From the NCBI GenBank assembly GCA_036346375.1, contig JAYEVE010001309.1:62001-126000 (forward strand): a stretch of 64,000 nt of DNA, in the 5' to 3' direction. The number at the start of each line of letters is the position of its first letter. The stretch's first letter is position 1. The notes under the pieces are model-generated. The model was not told where the DNA came from. It was given only the letters and a program-made list of their open reading frames with translations, and ran no database searches. The translations under genes were made by a program, and so were the position numbers. Positions 46,901 to 58,929 of this stretch are shown here, in pieces. The stretch is from Guadua angustifolia (Eukaryota > Streptophyta > Magnoliopsida > Poales > Poaceae).

Positions 46901-48595
46901 TATTTTCCGTTGATCGACGTGTAGAACCCGACGTCTCTAGCTTCGTCATCGTCGTCGTCAACCGCAATCCTCGTCTTCATCGTAATCAGTGATTAAGCAA
47001 GGCAAGCATCCTTTGACCATATTGATCCCAGTATTTTATATTCCTTTTGTGCATCAAATTGTTTTATGCATGCGTTTACTTTATGTAAATTGCTATCTTG
47101 TGGATTGGTAGTTATACCTGTTGTTTCGTGAATCTCCTTTGATGATTATGAACATGTGAACCTTGATAACCATAGATTAAGGTTAGGCGTTACTAAATGT
47201 CATCATGGGTATATGCGTTTATTTTATTCCTGCTAGCCATGCTTTAGAATAAATAATGTACATGATCAACTCAATAATTGTTTCGGGAAACATTGAAAAT
47301 GTCACTGTTGGTGGTGGGTACTTTGATTAAAAACCCAAAATGAAACTATGCTTTGATGATGGCGATTATTTGGCAATAGCCGGTTGTGCAGAAGTAATTG
47401 CACGTAGTGTAGGGTGAAGTGTCGCCCGTGTCACAACTAATGACCGAACGTCGTGTTGTATGATCCAAGAAAATCCGTACAAACCACGAGGGTGAGGATG
47501 GGTTAGCCTTAGCCTATTAAATTGTTTAGACAAGGCTTTGCTCATTGGTAGGCGGGAGCTTGCACAGGATTCCCGTTTGGTCTACCTGACGGGGTTTCTA
47601 CTTGCTAATGTAAGCGTGTACGCATACTGCCGTGTTTAGAAACGTTGTGTTGGGTGTGTGAATGTGATCCACGGCTTGGGTGTGTGTTTCTAGTTCTCTG
47701 GCGGGGTTAACGCCCCGGGCTGGTGTAAAGCCTTGTCTAGGAATTTAATGGCTATGTATGGTCTTCTTGACGACACACCTAAGGAAGTGTGTCGGGCAAA
47801 GTTGATCATTCCTTGTGGGTGCAGCTTGTACACCTCTGCAGAGTTTAAATCTAATTGATTAGCCGTGCATCTGGGTCATGGGTGTCTTGGTGAACTTGCA
47901 CGAGTTAAATGTTTTATTATTTCAAAAGGGTTATTTTACAAGTTAGCTTACCCCACGATGACCCAATGCTATACTGTGTGGGCAAGTATTGGAATCATTT
48001 GTTACAGCCTGTGTGGACAAAGAATTGGATATATGCCATGCGATGGCAAGGTTTGATTCGTCGCTCACGTCATGGAAGACGGTGAGTGTTATTTATGCTT
48101 TACTTATTTGCTATCAAGTAAACTTGCTCTTTTAAATTCCGATTGCAAATAACTTGGTTTCCAAATTCAAATTCGCTTTATGCAAATTAACTGTAATAGC
48201 CTCCTTTGAAATGGTCGCATGTATTGTAGGTTTTGTTCAAGTCTTCTCGAGTATGTAAAATACTCACCCTTGCCTAATTATATTGTAGGTGTGTGCTAGC
48301 GAGCTTGAGTCTCTTTTTCGTCGCAGAGTTGCGGTTCTTCTTTGAAGCGTTTTATTTCTAAGGAGTTATGCTCGGTCACTGCTCTTGGTTTGGATGGGCA
48401 AACCGCAAGATATTACTTCCTTTGCTGTTTTATTCTCTGAGTTGTAATAATTATTTGTATAATCGTTTCCGCTTAATTATTGTATTGTATGGTTATGATT
48501 TCCAATTGTTGTAAACATGTGAGTGCTAGCTACTGATCCAGGGAATAGCACAGTAATCACATGGAGGTTCCTGTTCATCAGAATGGGGTCTCACA
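43957..48595 (+). repeat. LTR C (3' LTR) of the 20-kb element
   Basis: Starts within CTCAGAATATCCGAAAAATGC (degenerate relative to TGTAACATCCCGAAAAATGC of LTR A) and ends GTCTCACA at 48595. It matches LTR A closely through the AT-rich parts. Differences bunch in CG-bearing stretches such as 44400-44560, 46930-46980 and 48310-48390. Confidence 0.88.
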
Positions 48596-48663
48596 GATTA
48601 TCCCATCCATCATGTATCATTCTATCCCATTCATCCTCGTACACCTAACTAAACACACCCTAA
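48596..48663. mobile_element. GATTA duplication and right part of the Tourist-like MITE
   Basis: GATTA at 48596-48600 is the second copy of the gypsy target site. 48601-48660 completes the MITE, ending CTAACTAAACACACCC, followed by TAA. Confidence 0.85.
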
Positions 48664-49037
48664 TTCTCATGGATAGGATAGGTAAAGCATACACCTGACA
48701 AAATGTGCCCCGCAGTAGAGGCAACAATATGTGGAAGACAATTGGATTGTGAATTTTCATTGTTGATAGATTTGACAGCCCATTGATAACACATTTCTGA
48801 TACTTGCTTGCCGACAATATTGGTGATTCCTACCAGCGAGGGCCAGGTCCAACGGAAGTCAGGAGCACTGTTCTGTCGAGCCTTTCTAGCTTATTTATCC
48901 CCTCTAGGCAATCACCTAGCTCATCTAATCAGTGATTAGGCGTTAGGCATTGGTCTACCGCTCACAAGCACCAATCGTCTAGGTGAACACTTGTTGTAGT
49001 TGTTATGGGCATTAGTATAAAGTTTGGGCCAGCGATA
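48664..49037. other. Unassigned DNA, no gene seen
   Basis: Continuation of 27891-28119. A 66-codon minus-strand frame overlaps the MITE end and is not convincing. Confidence 0.35.
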
Positions 49038-50279
49038 TTGGGGTCCAAGGTTTCAAATTTCGTTTTCGGATCTCATCTCGGAGCCGGTACAAATCTAAAA
49101 TTTGGCAAAATCTTGGTATTTTTGATGAAATTTGGCCAAAATTCAAAAAAAAATTTGAAATACAGAATTTTTGAACCATATTTTGGCGAAATTGCTAAAA
49201 TCTCATTGAAATTAAACTGAGAAAAACAGTCAAAAAGATGTTAAAATATTTTGAAATTTTTTGTGGAGGGTCCTAACATATTACTAATTTTCTCACAAAA
49301 ATTTCAACTCATGATCAAGCTTGAGTAATTTTTAAAAATTCTGAGAGTGCTACCGTCTAGATAAAAGCTAGGCTAACCGGTAAATTTCAACTAAATGGAA
49401 AATGGTGCAAACCCCGTTATAAAATTTATAAAAAAATTTTGATAGGCCTGAAACATCCATAATGTTTCTATAAAATTTTTAGATAAATAATTTTTAAAAA
49501 TTAGACAATGCTACTAAAGGCTGACTGGCAAAATTCAACAGAATGAAAAATGGTTCAAATCACGTTAGATTATTTTGAAATTTTTTGTAGATGGTACTAA
49601 CGCATCACTAATATTCGCATAAAATTTTTAGTAGATAACCAAGCTTAAGAAATTTTCAAAAATTGTGACAGTGCTGCTGTCCTGATAAAAGTCTTACAGT
49701 GCTACATGTATTGATTCTATAGATTTGATTAAGCAACCAAAACGCATTTTCAATTTTTAAAACTTATATAAAAGGGTTATGAGGAAATTATTAAGCTCTC
49801 TTAAAAATTTTGGATCGTAATCACACTCAAGTGAATTTATAAAATTTTGACACTATTACTATCTCAGTTATGTTCATTCTGTTTTTGAATTTTTAAATAT
49901 AACAAATGAAGCTCAATTCTTTTTAAAAAAATTTGTATGATTTCAGGATGCTAAATATGGTACCATAAATTTTTGAGAGTGTGATCAAGCTTGCATAGTT
50001 TTATAAAAATCTAAAAATATTTCTACTATTTTTATAAAATATCTTAAAAATTCAGTTTTTCAACAAATTTTCGTAGAAGATGACATTCTTAACGTTATTA
50101 ACCCAAATCCAGTCCTTAATAGTCAAAATCCGATCAAAAATCCTGAAAATTTTGAAATTGCTATAGTATTTTAAAAAAATTTATCTAACCGGGATTTTGC
50201 ATCTCGTCTCCGGCCGAAATCTGAGATCTCGATGAGAAATTCTGAAATTTCACCAGTTTTTGGAACCTTACTGGGGTTC
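49038..50279. mobile_element. Candidate non-autonomous MULE-like element
   Basis: The body 49047-50270 begins AAGGTTTCAAATTTCG and ends in the inverse, TGAAATTTC...GGAACCTT(A). Flanks TTGGGGTCC (49038-49046) and CTGGGGTTC (50271-50279) match at 7 of 9 positions, the size of a Mutator-type duplication. The interior is AT-rich and non-coding, with a diffuse repeat of about 300 bp (ATTTTGAAATTTTTTGTRGA... near 49247 and 49580). The assignment rests on the 9-bp flanks and is tentative. Confidence 0.5.
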
Positions 50280-51163
50280 ATGCAATTTCTTGGTTTAGGC
50301 CCTTTAGGCCATCTGCAATGTTACGATTTAGCTAGGGATAGCAATCGAGTGGGTATCTCCATGTACGATTGTCGCCCACTCGAATCTGAAATTGTGTCAC
50401 CCGCTCGAACCCGTTAGTCTTTTCAGGTATAGAATTGTACCAATACCCGAATCCGATAGGTACCCATGGATAGTTTAATGTAATTAAATATGAGCACCTA
50501 GGATACCCATTGGGTGCCCAATGATATAACTAAATATGAGTACTCGAATCCAATGAGTACTGATTGATGTAACTTAATGGGATTACATATGTCTCTAAAA
50601 AGTAGGACCCACATTTCATAGAATACTTATTGGATACTTATGGGTACAAATTGATACCCACGTCCATCCTATAACTTCATCGGATACTTAAACCTAAAAA
50701 CCTATAAACTTAGATGATACTCATATATATCCTTGTCGGATCAAAACTGCCTTCCCTATGTTTAGCCGATTCAAAGGTCAGTTTTTGGAGGATTGAAGTC
50801 GACTCGATACAATGGACATGTCGATACTAACAAAAAGTTTTGATGGACCGACTCAAAGTTATGATGCGGGCTAATCAAATAAATAATAATATCCCATGTG
50901 GTGATTGCATTAACTCATCACCTTGGGGTCAGATCAGTTATGTTGGGAGAGAGATGAGTGTTTTCGGATTTTTAATATGATGTGGGTCCCATCTAAAAGA
51001 GAGTAACCAGTTCAATACAATCGAGCAAATAATGTTGACTCTTGTGGATGCTTAGGTGGCAAGTTTTGAACCTAAACCGATTGAATACATTAGAGACGCC
51101 CTTAGGGTACTCTTGGATACGTGTGATTTGGAGAGTTGGAAATACGACAGGCTTGGTCCAAAC
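50280..51163. other. Unassigned DNA with a possible hAT-type fragment
   Basis: TAGGGATAGCAAT near 50333 and CCATCCTA near 50674 resemble hAT-type ends (compare 7285-8041). Between them lie GGTACCCATGG- and GGGTATC-type motifs. No matching 8-bp duplication is visible, so the element is uncertain. No gene. Confidence 0.35.
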
Positions 51164-51772
51164 TGTTATGAGATAAAGAAAGTTAACCGTATTCAGTTAG
51201 AACTCTATCTCTTATTTATGTGAGTAAATCCAAACCCCTCTCTCTCTCTTTTCTATATATATTAGGTGTTCCCTCTTGTATTCAATCAATCTAAGATCAT
51301 GTTTGGATGGGCTAAAGCTAATTGTTAACTGGCTAATGGTTAGAGTTAATTGTTAGCCAGCTAATAATTAGCCCATCTAAAATTTGCCCAGAACTGTTTG
51401 GATACATTGCTAATTTCTTAGAAAAGTCATATCTGCTCCTCATAAAAGTGAGGATAAGGCCAGCACGGGGGTATTTTAGACTTTTCCTAGCGTGTTACCT
51501 GCTATTAGCCCAAATTAGCTCCCACCCACCAACTAATGGACTAATTGTTAGCTGAGAGGTTGGCTAAAATTTAGCCCACCTATTAGTCTTCCTGTTTGGA
51601 TAGACTAGGGTTAATTTTTTAGCAAGCTAACAATTAGCTCAGGGATCCAAACATGGCCTAATAAAGCGAGAGAGAATTCCACCCTATATTGTGTGCCCTT
51701 TTGTTCTTACTCTTGTGATTGCGATGACGATTTTTGTGATTGATCACGGGTGAATGACTACGTTTTACAACA
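51164..51772 (+). repeat. Copia-C 5' LTR (about 242 bp without its MITE)
   Basis: TGTTATGAGATAAAG to TTTTACAACA, followed by CGTTATCAGCACAAAGCTC, a junction I associate with copia elements of plants. A CT-repeat lies at 51237-51252 and a TATATATATT promoter at about 51254-51262. The MITE with its duplication occupies 51292-51661. The right LTR is not in the window, so the start is inferred. Confidence 0.6.
51295..51658. mobile_element. Tourist-like MITE in the Copia-C LTR
   Basis: 364 bp. Ends GATCATGTTTGGATGG and GGATCCAAACATGGCC are inverted copies. TAA duplicated at 51292-51294 and 51659-51661. Internal AGCTAATTGTTAGC-type palindromes are typical of these MITEs. Confidence 0.88.
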
Positions 51773-51840
51773 CGTTATCAGCACAAAGCTCTACCGTGGC
51801 TGATTGGTGATCCTTTGCCTGCGACAATCGACACTGCATC

Positions 51841-53321
51841 TGTGAAATCACGTGCTGAAAAATTGACTGAGTAATGAAATTGGCATTGCAAAGTGATTGT
51901 GATTATGGCATATGTGGTATTTGTGCATATGCTGTTTCAAATGATTATTTGATATGCTTGTGATAGCATGATGATGGTTTTGCTTGATGCAACGAGCTCG
52001 TGTGAGTGGTTGTATGGATTGACCATGATGATGGTTTTGCTTGATGCAATGCGCTCGTGTGAGTGGTTGCATGGATTGACATTGAGTCAAGTCGTGGACT
52101 TGTGTTCGGAATTGTTTCTTGTTTATTCATGTGCAGGTATTGGTCGAGGGCGAACGTGGTCGATGACGGGACCGGAACTAGGTTCATGGAGGAACTGAGG
52201 TTCGGGACTAGATTCGGGGAGGAATCGAGGTCTTGGTGGTCAAGGAGGTCATGCGGGACGTTCGGGCTAGAGAACATGTACATGAAGGCTGGTTAGTCAC
52301 GTAATTACAGCATGTGGGCTGTATATACGTGCAAGAGTTGTTTTTGGCCATGTTGGGCCAGATTGAGATGTATACAGACTCTTTCCATGTTGGAAGTGGA
52401 GTTGTATTCAATCTCTTTATGTTTGTTTAGTATAAATAAGGGGAAGTGTCTCCTGTTTATTTTTAGCGTTCAGGTTTTAGGGTTTATACTCTTTTGTTTG
52501 GAGTACTATTATTAGACAAAAAGAAAAAATCTTTCTTTCGTCCCTGGTGTCTTGGTTCTATGACACTCAATCATTTTGTTTTACGCATCTGCTATCTTCA
52601 ACGGCGCGAAGACAAAGTCTAGGCGGTGGATTAAGTTGCGACTAGAAGTTTGATTGCCCTTTGCTGTTTGTCGTGCATGCATATGTGACCAGGATCTGAG
52701 GTGCTAGTTGTTTTTCTATTAGCCAAAGGTTTTGTTGACTAGATGTTTTCTTGAGGCAACCAAGCCTGATCAGTTTTGGTCTGGCGTAAGAGATTTTCAT
52801 TTGGTCCAGCATAGTTGGCATTTTCTCTGGAGTTTGGTCTGTCATAATTGAAGTTCTGAAGTTTGGTCTGTTGCACAAGGGAACGCATCACGGAGTTCGG
52901 ACAATCACAAAAGTATCATCTTGTGAAGGTAATATCTCTAGATCCATACATTCGATCGAGTTGATTCATTTTTTTTAGCTTCGGAATTGAATCTAGTTTC
53001 TACAGTTAAAATTTCACATCAATCCAACGGTTAGATCTTCGGGAATCTCAGTTTTAATGAACGTGTGTCAGTCTGTCTCGTTTGGTCCGGCGTACACGCG
53101 AAACTCTCTGTCCGAACCGAAGTTTGGTCCGGCGTACATGTGAAAATTTGGTCCGGCGTACAAGTAAAAATTTGGTCCGGCGCAATAAGGTTCTTGTTAA
53201 ATACAAATTAAGCGATCTGAGTTTGTTTGGGGTGTTTCAAAAATCATAAAAATTTAATTTTAGTTTCCGCGCAATCATTCACCCCGCTCTGATTGCTAGA
53301 TTAGTATATTTCGATCCTACA
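51841..53321 (+). mobile_element. Solo LTR, family S, copy 2
   Basis: TGTGAAATCACGTG to CGATCCTACA, homologous to 4134-5798. Flanked by GCATC (51836-51840) and ACATC (53322-53326), a 5-bp duplication with one mismatch. TATA-like AGTATAAATAAGG at about 52429. A short unit (ATGATGATGGTTTTGCTTGATGCAA) is duplicated at about 51968 and 52025. No internal region follows. Confidence 0.8.
53080..53190 (+). repeat. Minisatellite inside solo LTR copy 2
   Basis: Four or five units of TTTGGTCCGGCGTACAYGTGAAAA, period about 24 bp, with further TTTGGTC copies from about 52775. Lies in the part of the LTR that in copy 1 holds the CGCCCAAGTGCC repeat. Confidence 0.75.
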
Positions 53322-54061
53322 ACATCAAATTCATCCTACGATATGCGATCTACACTACCGCAAGCCCTACGTAAGTGCTTCTACACAAACTTTGATCCTG
53401 CAAATCATCATATCTCTTCGCAGATTAATTACATAGACCCATCACTAGCAGAAGATGCACGTGTTACTGTTCATCAACTATTAGAAAAAAATTAATCTGA
53501 TCTCGACCGCAACGCCCGTAGCTCATCGGCCTGAAGCCGTGCGCTGTAGTCACCGACATGAAGCCACCAACGAGAAGCGACGGTGATCTCGCCCTGCGTA
53601 AGCAGCGGCACACCCCTTGGCTACCGTGTGTAAAGAGTCACCATTCATGGCTGCATCTTCCACGCCGGCGCCTGAAGCGTTGCGCCCGCGGCCTATGTCC
53701 CCGGCGTCGACGGCGCAAGCTAACAGCAGCGGCAGCTGGTTGAGCCCGTGGCACCGTTACCCGCGGTGATGGTGACCGACGTTCGCACCCGCATCACGCG
53801 AAGACCGCGGCAGAAAGCCGAGACGCCTCGTGAGGCGGTGCTTGAAGCACCGAGGACAGCGGCACTCATGCTTGACCCTGCGACACCATCCGAGCAGTGA
53901 TGGCGGAGTAAGGCCGACGGTGCACACAGCTATATCCGTATCGAACGAAGGTGTCAGCGCCGGTGCTGCCTGCTATGTTGGCGGTGAAGTGGGCCAAGGC
54001 ACACACCCGACCGGCGGAGCTCGCAACCCCTCTGGTGGCGTCCAAAGCCGTGTCTTCACCT
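53322..54061. other. Copia-C leader, first part, with an unidentified GC-rich block
   Basis: AT-rich to about 53500, then GC-rich to 54061. Frames such as 53558-53743 and 53830-54099 lack recognisable motifs. Continues at 60443 after Copia-B. May be a captured genomic fragment. Confidence 0.4.
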
Positions 54062-55021
54062 TGTTGGATTATTTGGGCATTTGGGCGAAGCCCACTTAAT
54101 TGAGATGAATAAATCCTAGAAAATCTCAAAGGCCCACCCATGAGGAGGCATGTGTACAAACATTAGTCCCATATTGCTTGTGGAGGTGGAGGATGACCAA
54201 CTTATAAGGGAGAGTTCTCTCCACCTTCCTAGAAGCATGACAAGGGAGAAGAAGAGAAACACAGCGCCTTGCTCGCCTCGCCCGCCACGCCACGCCCTTG
54301 GCGTCTGTCGCTTGTTTATCTTGGCGTGAACGGTGCAGCGAAATCGAGTTCAATGGCTAGCGGAGGTGCTGTTTCCTTTTGCAGTTTTTTTCTTTTGCTA
54401 CTCGGAATCGTGGCAGTTGTAGTATGAGATAAGGATACTGTAACCGAGTCCGTTTGTGGCACATCTTCGAGTCACGTTCGGTCACGGTTACCAGGCTATC
54501 CCTATATATACTACATCCTGCCACCCGTGTAGTAGAATAGAACACACTGAGTTAGGGTTTTGCCACCTCTCGCTGCTGCGCCGCCATCGTACCCTTCTCC
54601 ATCCCGAGCGCCAACGTGCATCAACGATCGAGAGAGCAGATCTCCGGAACCCTTCGTCTTTGAAATCCTGCACCGGGAGAGGGCGAATAAGGTTTTTGGG
54701 AAGTGCTTCGCGTGACTGCTCAAGATCTTCACCACGGCTCGTCTTCCTGTTCCTGCTGCTGGACGTCGTAGCCAGCAGCTCCTGCGACGCGCCATCACCA
54801 ACGTTGACCACATCAACACCGCAACTGCACCAGCTACGTCGTCTGCATCTTCTTTTACTCAGTACGTTCGATCTGTCCTAATCTCGTGGTTAATCATGTT
54901 TATCAAGATGATCATGATGTTCGTGTTATCTAGTATGTTAGAGAGATACATACAAGTTTCTGTGATGCTGTTCATGATTTATATTCAGAATTTAATCTGG
55001 AAACTGTCTAATTCTTCAACA
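54062..55021 (+). repeat. Copia-B 5' LTR
   Basis: 960 bp. TATATATA at 54503-54510 is the likely promoter TATA box. Differs from the 3' LTR mainly in a GC-rich patch (54262-54320 versus 59680-59740). Frames at 54456-54881 and their antisense are LTR sequence. Confidence 0.92.
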
Positions 55022-55060
55022 ATCCAAAAACCTTATTGTAGACATTTTTCTGGATTAACA
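55022..55060 (+). promoter_or_regulatory. Copia-B leader between LTR and gag ATG
   Basis: Only 39 bases, ATCCAAAAACCTTATTGTAG onwards, with no TGG-led primer site just after the LTR. The same short leader stands in Copia-A (13212-13249), so it is a family trait. Priming may use an internal or half-tRNA site, or another tRNA; I cannot tell. Confidence 0.45.
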
Positions 55061-58000
55061 ATGGCTGGCTTTGCCGACGCACTGAGGCCAAAGAAATTCT
55101 CTGGTGTGCACTTTAAGAGGTGGCAAGTCAAGGTCATGCTCTTGCTTCTGACTATGAATGTATTACGGGTTAGTAATGGCAAGCTGAAGGTGATCTCTCT
55201 GCCGAAGCAGAGAAGAGTTTCACGGATGCCAATACTCTCTTCGTGGGATGCATTCTTAGCGTTCTTGTCGACCGTCGTGTGATGTGTACATGCACATAAA
55301 AGGCGTGAAGGTCTTTGTGGGATACTTGAATGCCAAGTTGATTGCATCGGATCGCGGCGATGAAGCGTATGTCATGGAGAATTTTCGTGACTAAAAGATG
55401 GCCGATAATCGCTCTGTTGTAGAGCAAGCCCATGAGATCTGATGCATTGTCAAGGAACTCAAACTCTGGAATGTGTTTTACGATCCTTTTGTGGCCGGTT
55501 GCATCATTGCAAAACTCCCTCCTTCGTGGAGGAGTTTCGGCACTACTCTAAAACATACGAGGACAAAGATATCAGTCAAAAATCTTATAGCGTCCCTTGA
55601 TGTTGAAGAGAAGGCTCGGGCTAAGGACTTCAATGGTAAAGGAGCCGAGGGCCAGTCCAGCGCCAACATGGTTCAGAAGAACTACGGCAAGAACAAAGGG
55701 AAAAACAAGCCTAACAAGACTACCAACTTCAAGAAGAAGAAGATGAACAAAGTGGTGCCTCGCTTCACATGTGGTGAGGTCGGGCACTTTTCCAAGGAAT
55801 GCCCTGATCGTGCAGACCGTCGAGGGAAAAAGGCCAACAATGGATAGGTGTCCAAGGCTGTCAACACGGTGACCGCTAGCAATGCTGGAGACGCAGGGTA
55901 TGGTAATTTACCTACGTATTCTCGATATTTGATCTTCGGTTAGTGGATTAATCTGGTGCTAATGTTCATGTGTGTTTCGACATTAATATGTTCTCTTCTT
56001 ATCGGGCTATTCGAATTCCTCCGTCCTGATGGGGAATGGGTCACATGCTTCTATTCATGGCACCGCACGATGGATCTGAAGTTCACCGGGAAAGATCGTC
56101 TGGTACCGAGCGTGCAGCATGTCCCTTCTATCAACAAGAATCTCGTTAGTGGCTCCCTTCTATGCAGAGATGGGTTTAAGGTAGTGTTAGAGTCCAATAA
56201 AGTAGTTGTGTCGAAGCATGAACTATTTATTGGTAAAGGCTATGAGTCACGGAGGCTTGTTCCGCTTTTCCTTTCAGATTTCAATAATAAGTCTGTGAAC
56301 CATATCGTGGTAGTGTTAATGATGATCACGATTACTTGGCACTCTCGTTTATGCCACATTAATTTTAGTCTTATGAATCGGCTTTCCAGCATGAGTTTAA
56401 TTTCGAATTTCACTATTGCCAAAGGTTCTAAGTGCCATAGTTGTGTGCAATCGAAGCAACCTCGAAAGCCTCACAAAGCGGCTGAGGAGAGGAACTTGGC
56501 ACCTCTAGAACTCATACATTACGATCATGCGAGATGAATGGTGTGTTGACAAAGGGTGGAAAGAGATATTTCATGACATTGATTGATGATGCAACTAGAT
56601 TTTGCTATGTTTACTTGTTGAAAACTAAGGACGAGGCAGCTAGACTACTTTAAAATCTATAAAGTGAAGTTGAAAATCAACTAGAGAGAAAGATCAAGCG
56701 TCTTAGGTCGGATCGTGGTGGTGAATTTTTCCCAAAATCTTTGATGATTTACATGCGGAACATGGTATTATTCATGAGAGGACACCTCCCTACTCGCCTC
56801 GAATCAAGCGGGATTGCCAAGAGGAAAAACCGCTATTGTTGATCGACTTGGTGAACGCCATGTTAGACACTACTGGCTTATCTAAGGCATGGTGGGTGGA
56901 GGCTGTGTTGACTTCATGTCATGTCCTGAATAGAATTCCTAACAGAAACATGGAGAAGACCCCTTACGAAAAGTGGGTTGGAAGAAAACCATCACTTTCT
57001 TACTTGCGCACATGGGGATGCTTGGCGAAAGTAAATGTACCAATTAACAAAAAGCGTAAGCTCGGGCCTAAGACTGTGGATTGTGTCTTTACGGGATATG
57101 CTCGTGAGCATCGCTATAGATTTTTAGTAGTTAAATCGATGTGCACGATATGTATGTTGATACTATTATAGAGTCTCGTGATGCTACATTTTTGAGAATA
57201 TGTTTCGATGAAAGATATGCATAGCACTTCTAGATTTTCTTACGAGATAATTCCGAGACTATTACACCTATTGAGTCTTACGAGCAACCACGATAAAATC
57301 CTAGAGGAGGTTGACAATGAAGCTCCTAAAAGAGCAAGAGACAGAGGATTGAAAAATCCTTTGGCAATGATTTCATTGTGTACCTCGTGGATGATACTCC
57401 CCGTCCATTGCGAGGCATATGCATCTCCGGATGCACATAATTGGAAAAAGCTGTCGAGAATGAGATGGACTCGATTCTCGCCAATGGGACTTGGGAGGTA
57501 ACTGAAAGGCCCTATGGTTGCAAACCTGTGGGTTGTAAATGGGTGTTCAAGAAGAAGCTTAGGCCTGATGGTACTATTGAGAAGTATAAGGCTCGGCTTG
57601 TGGCTAAGGGTTACACCCAAAAAGAAGGCGAAGATTTCTTTGATACTTATTCACTGTTGCTAGAATGACCACCATTAAGTATTACTTTCCTGGTTGCCTC
57701 GTATGGTCTTCTCGTTCATCGGATGGGCGTGAAGACAGCTTTCCTTAATGGAGAGCTAGATGAGGAAATCTACATGGAGCGACTGATGGGTATGTAGTAA
57801 AGAGTCAAGAGAGCAAGGTGTGTAAATTATTGAAATCTTTGTATGGCACGAAACAAGCACCTAAGCAATGGCATGAGAAGTTCGACACCACTTTGACCTC
57901 TGCGAACTTTGTCATTAATGAGGCCGATAGATGTGTATACTATCACTATGGTGGGGGTGAAGAAGTTATATTGTGCCTTTATGTGGACGATATCTTGATT

Positions 58001-58929
58001 TTTGGCACAAATATTGATGTGATCAATGAGGTCAAGTCTTTTCATCGGAGAAATTTGATATGAAAGATCTCGGGAGAAAGTCGATGTAATTGAACATCAA
58101 GCTTATTAAGGATGAGAGTGGGATTACTCTTTCGCAATCCCACTATGTGGAGAAGGTCTTGAGCCGGTTTGGTTTTATGGACAACAAGTCCTCTCCCACT
58201 CCTTATGATCCCAGTGTGACACTGAGAAATAATAAGAAAATTGGTTTAAACCAATTGAGATATTCTCAGATTATCGGTTCGCTCATGTACCTTGCAGGTG
58301 CAACGAGACCTGATATATCATTTGCTGTGAGCAAATTGAGTAGGTTCATGTCAAACCTGGGTTATGATCATTGGCATGCACTTGAAAGGATAATGCGCTA
58401 TTTGAAAGGTACTATGAGTTATGCAATTCACTATTCAGGGCACCCTGTAGTGCTTGAGGGATATAGTGACTCGAACTGGATTTCTGATGTAGATGAGCTC
58501 TATGCCACTAGTGGATATGTGTTTACCATTGGTGGTGGTGCAGTGTCATAGAGGTCCTGCAAACAGACCATTTTGACAAGGTCAACCATGGAGGCGGAGC
58601 TCACTGCTTTAGATACAGCCACTGTAGAGGCAGATTGGCTGCGTGAGCTCTTGATGGACTTGCCGGTGGTTGAAAAACCAATACCGGCTATCCTTATGAA
58701 CTATGACAATCAATCTGTGATTGCTAAAGTGAACAATGCTAAGGATAATGCGAAGTCATCAACACACGTTAAAAGACGACTGAAGTCTGTCAGGAAATTG
58801 AAAAACTCCGGAGTAATAAGTGTGACTTATATACAAACAGACAAAAACCTGGCAGATCCCTTTACCAAGGGATTATCACGGAATGTGATAGAAGGTGCAT
58901 CGAGAGAGATGGGTATGAGACCCATATAA
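55061..58929 (+). pseudogene. Copia-B gag-pol polyprotein, frameshifted
   Basis: Starts ATG 55061 (MAGFADALRPKKFSGVHF). Gag runs to 55847 in several frames and ends in a CCHC-like knuckle at 55761-55801 that reads RFTCGEVGHFSKEC, with Arg for the first Cys. Protease and HHCC integrase zinc region: 55956-56537 (WHSRLCHINFSLM, KCHSCVQSKQPRKP). Integrase core about 56500-57150; the HSD aspartate block reads HYDHAR and is followed by a stop. RT: 57441-58063 with CKWVFKKKLRPDGT and YVDD at 57980-57991. RNase H: 58090-58929 (GATRPDISFAVSKL, TRSTMEAELTALD, SSTHVKRRLKSVR). Known copia order PR-IN-RT-RH. Many single-base indels, so not functional as read. Confidence 0.93.

Larger units (their letters stand above)
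28491..48595 (+). mobile_element. 20.1-kb non-autonomous gypsy-type element with three LTRs (LARD-like)
   Basis: Begins TGTAACATCCCG and ends GTCTCACA, flanked by GATTA at 28486-28490 and 48596-48600 (exact 5-bp duplication). LTR A (28491-33138) and LTR C (about 43957-48595) are close copies. A third, more divergent LTR B (33142-38357) sits 3 bp after A. The interior, 38358-43956, has a primer site, remnants of gag and integrase, and no long open frame. LTRs over 4 kb with a non-coding interior match what is called a LARD. Movement would have needed proteins from a relative. Confidence 0.9.

Noticed and set aside
50333..50681. A complete hAT-type element with TAGGGATAGC/CCATCCTA ends
   Set aside because: No 8-bp duplication at the proposed ends; kept only as a possible fragment.
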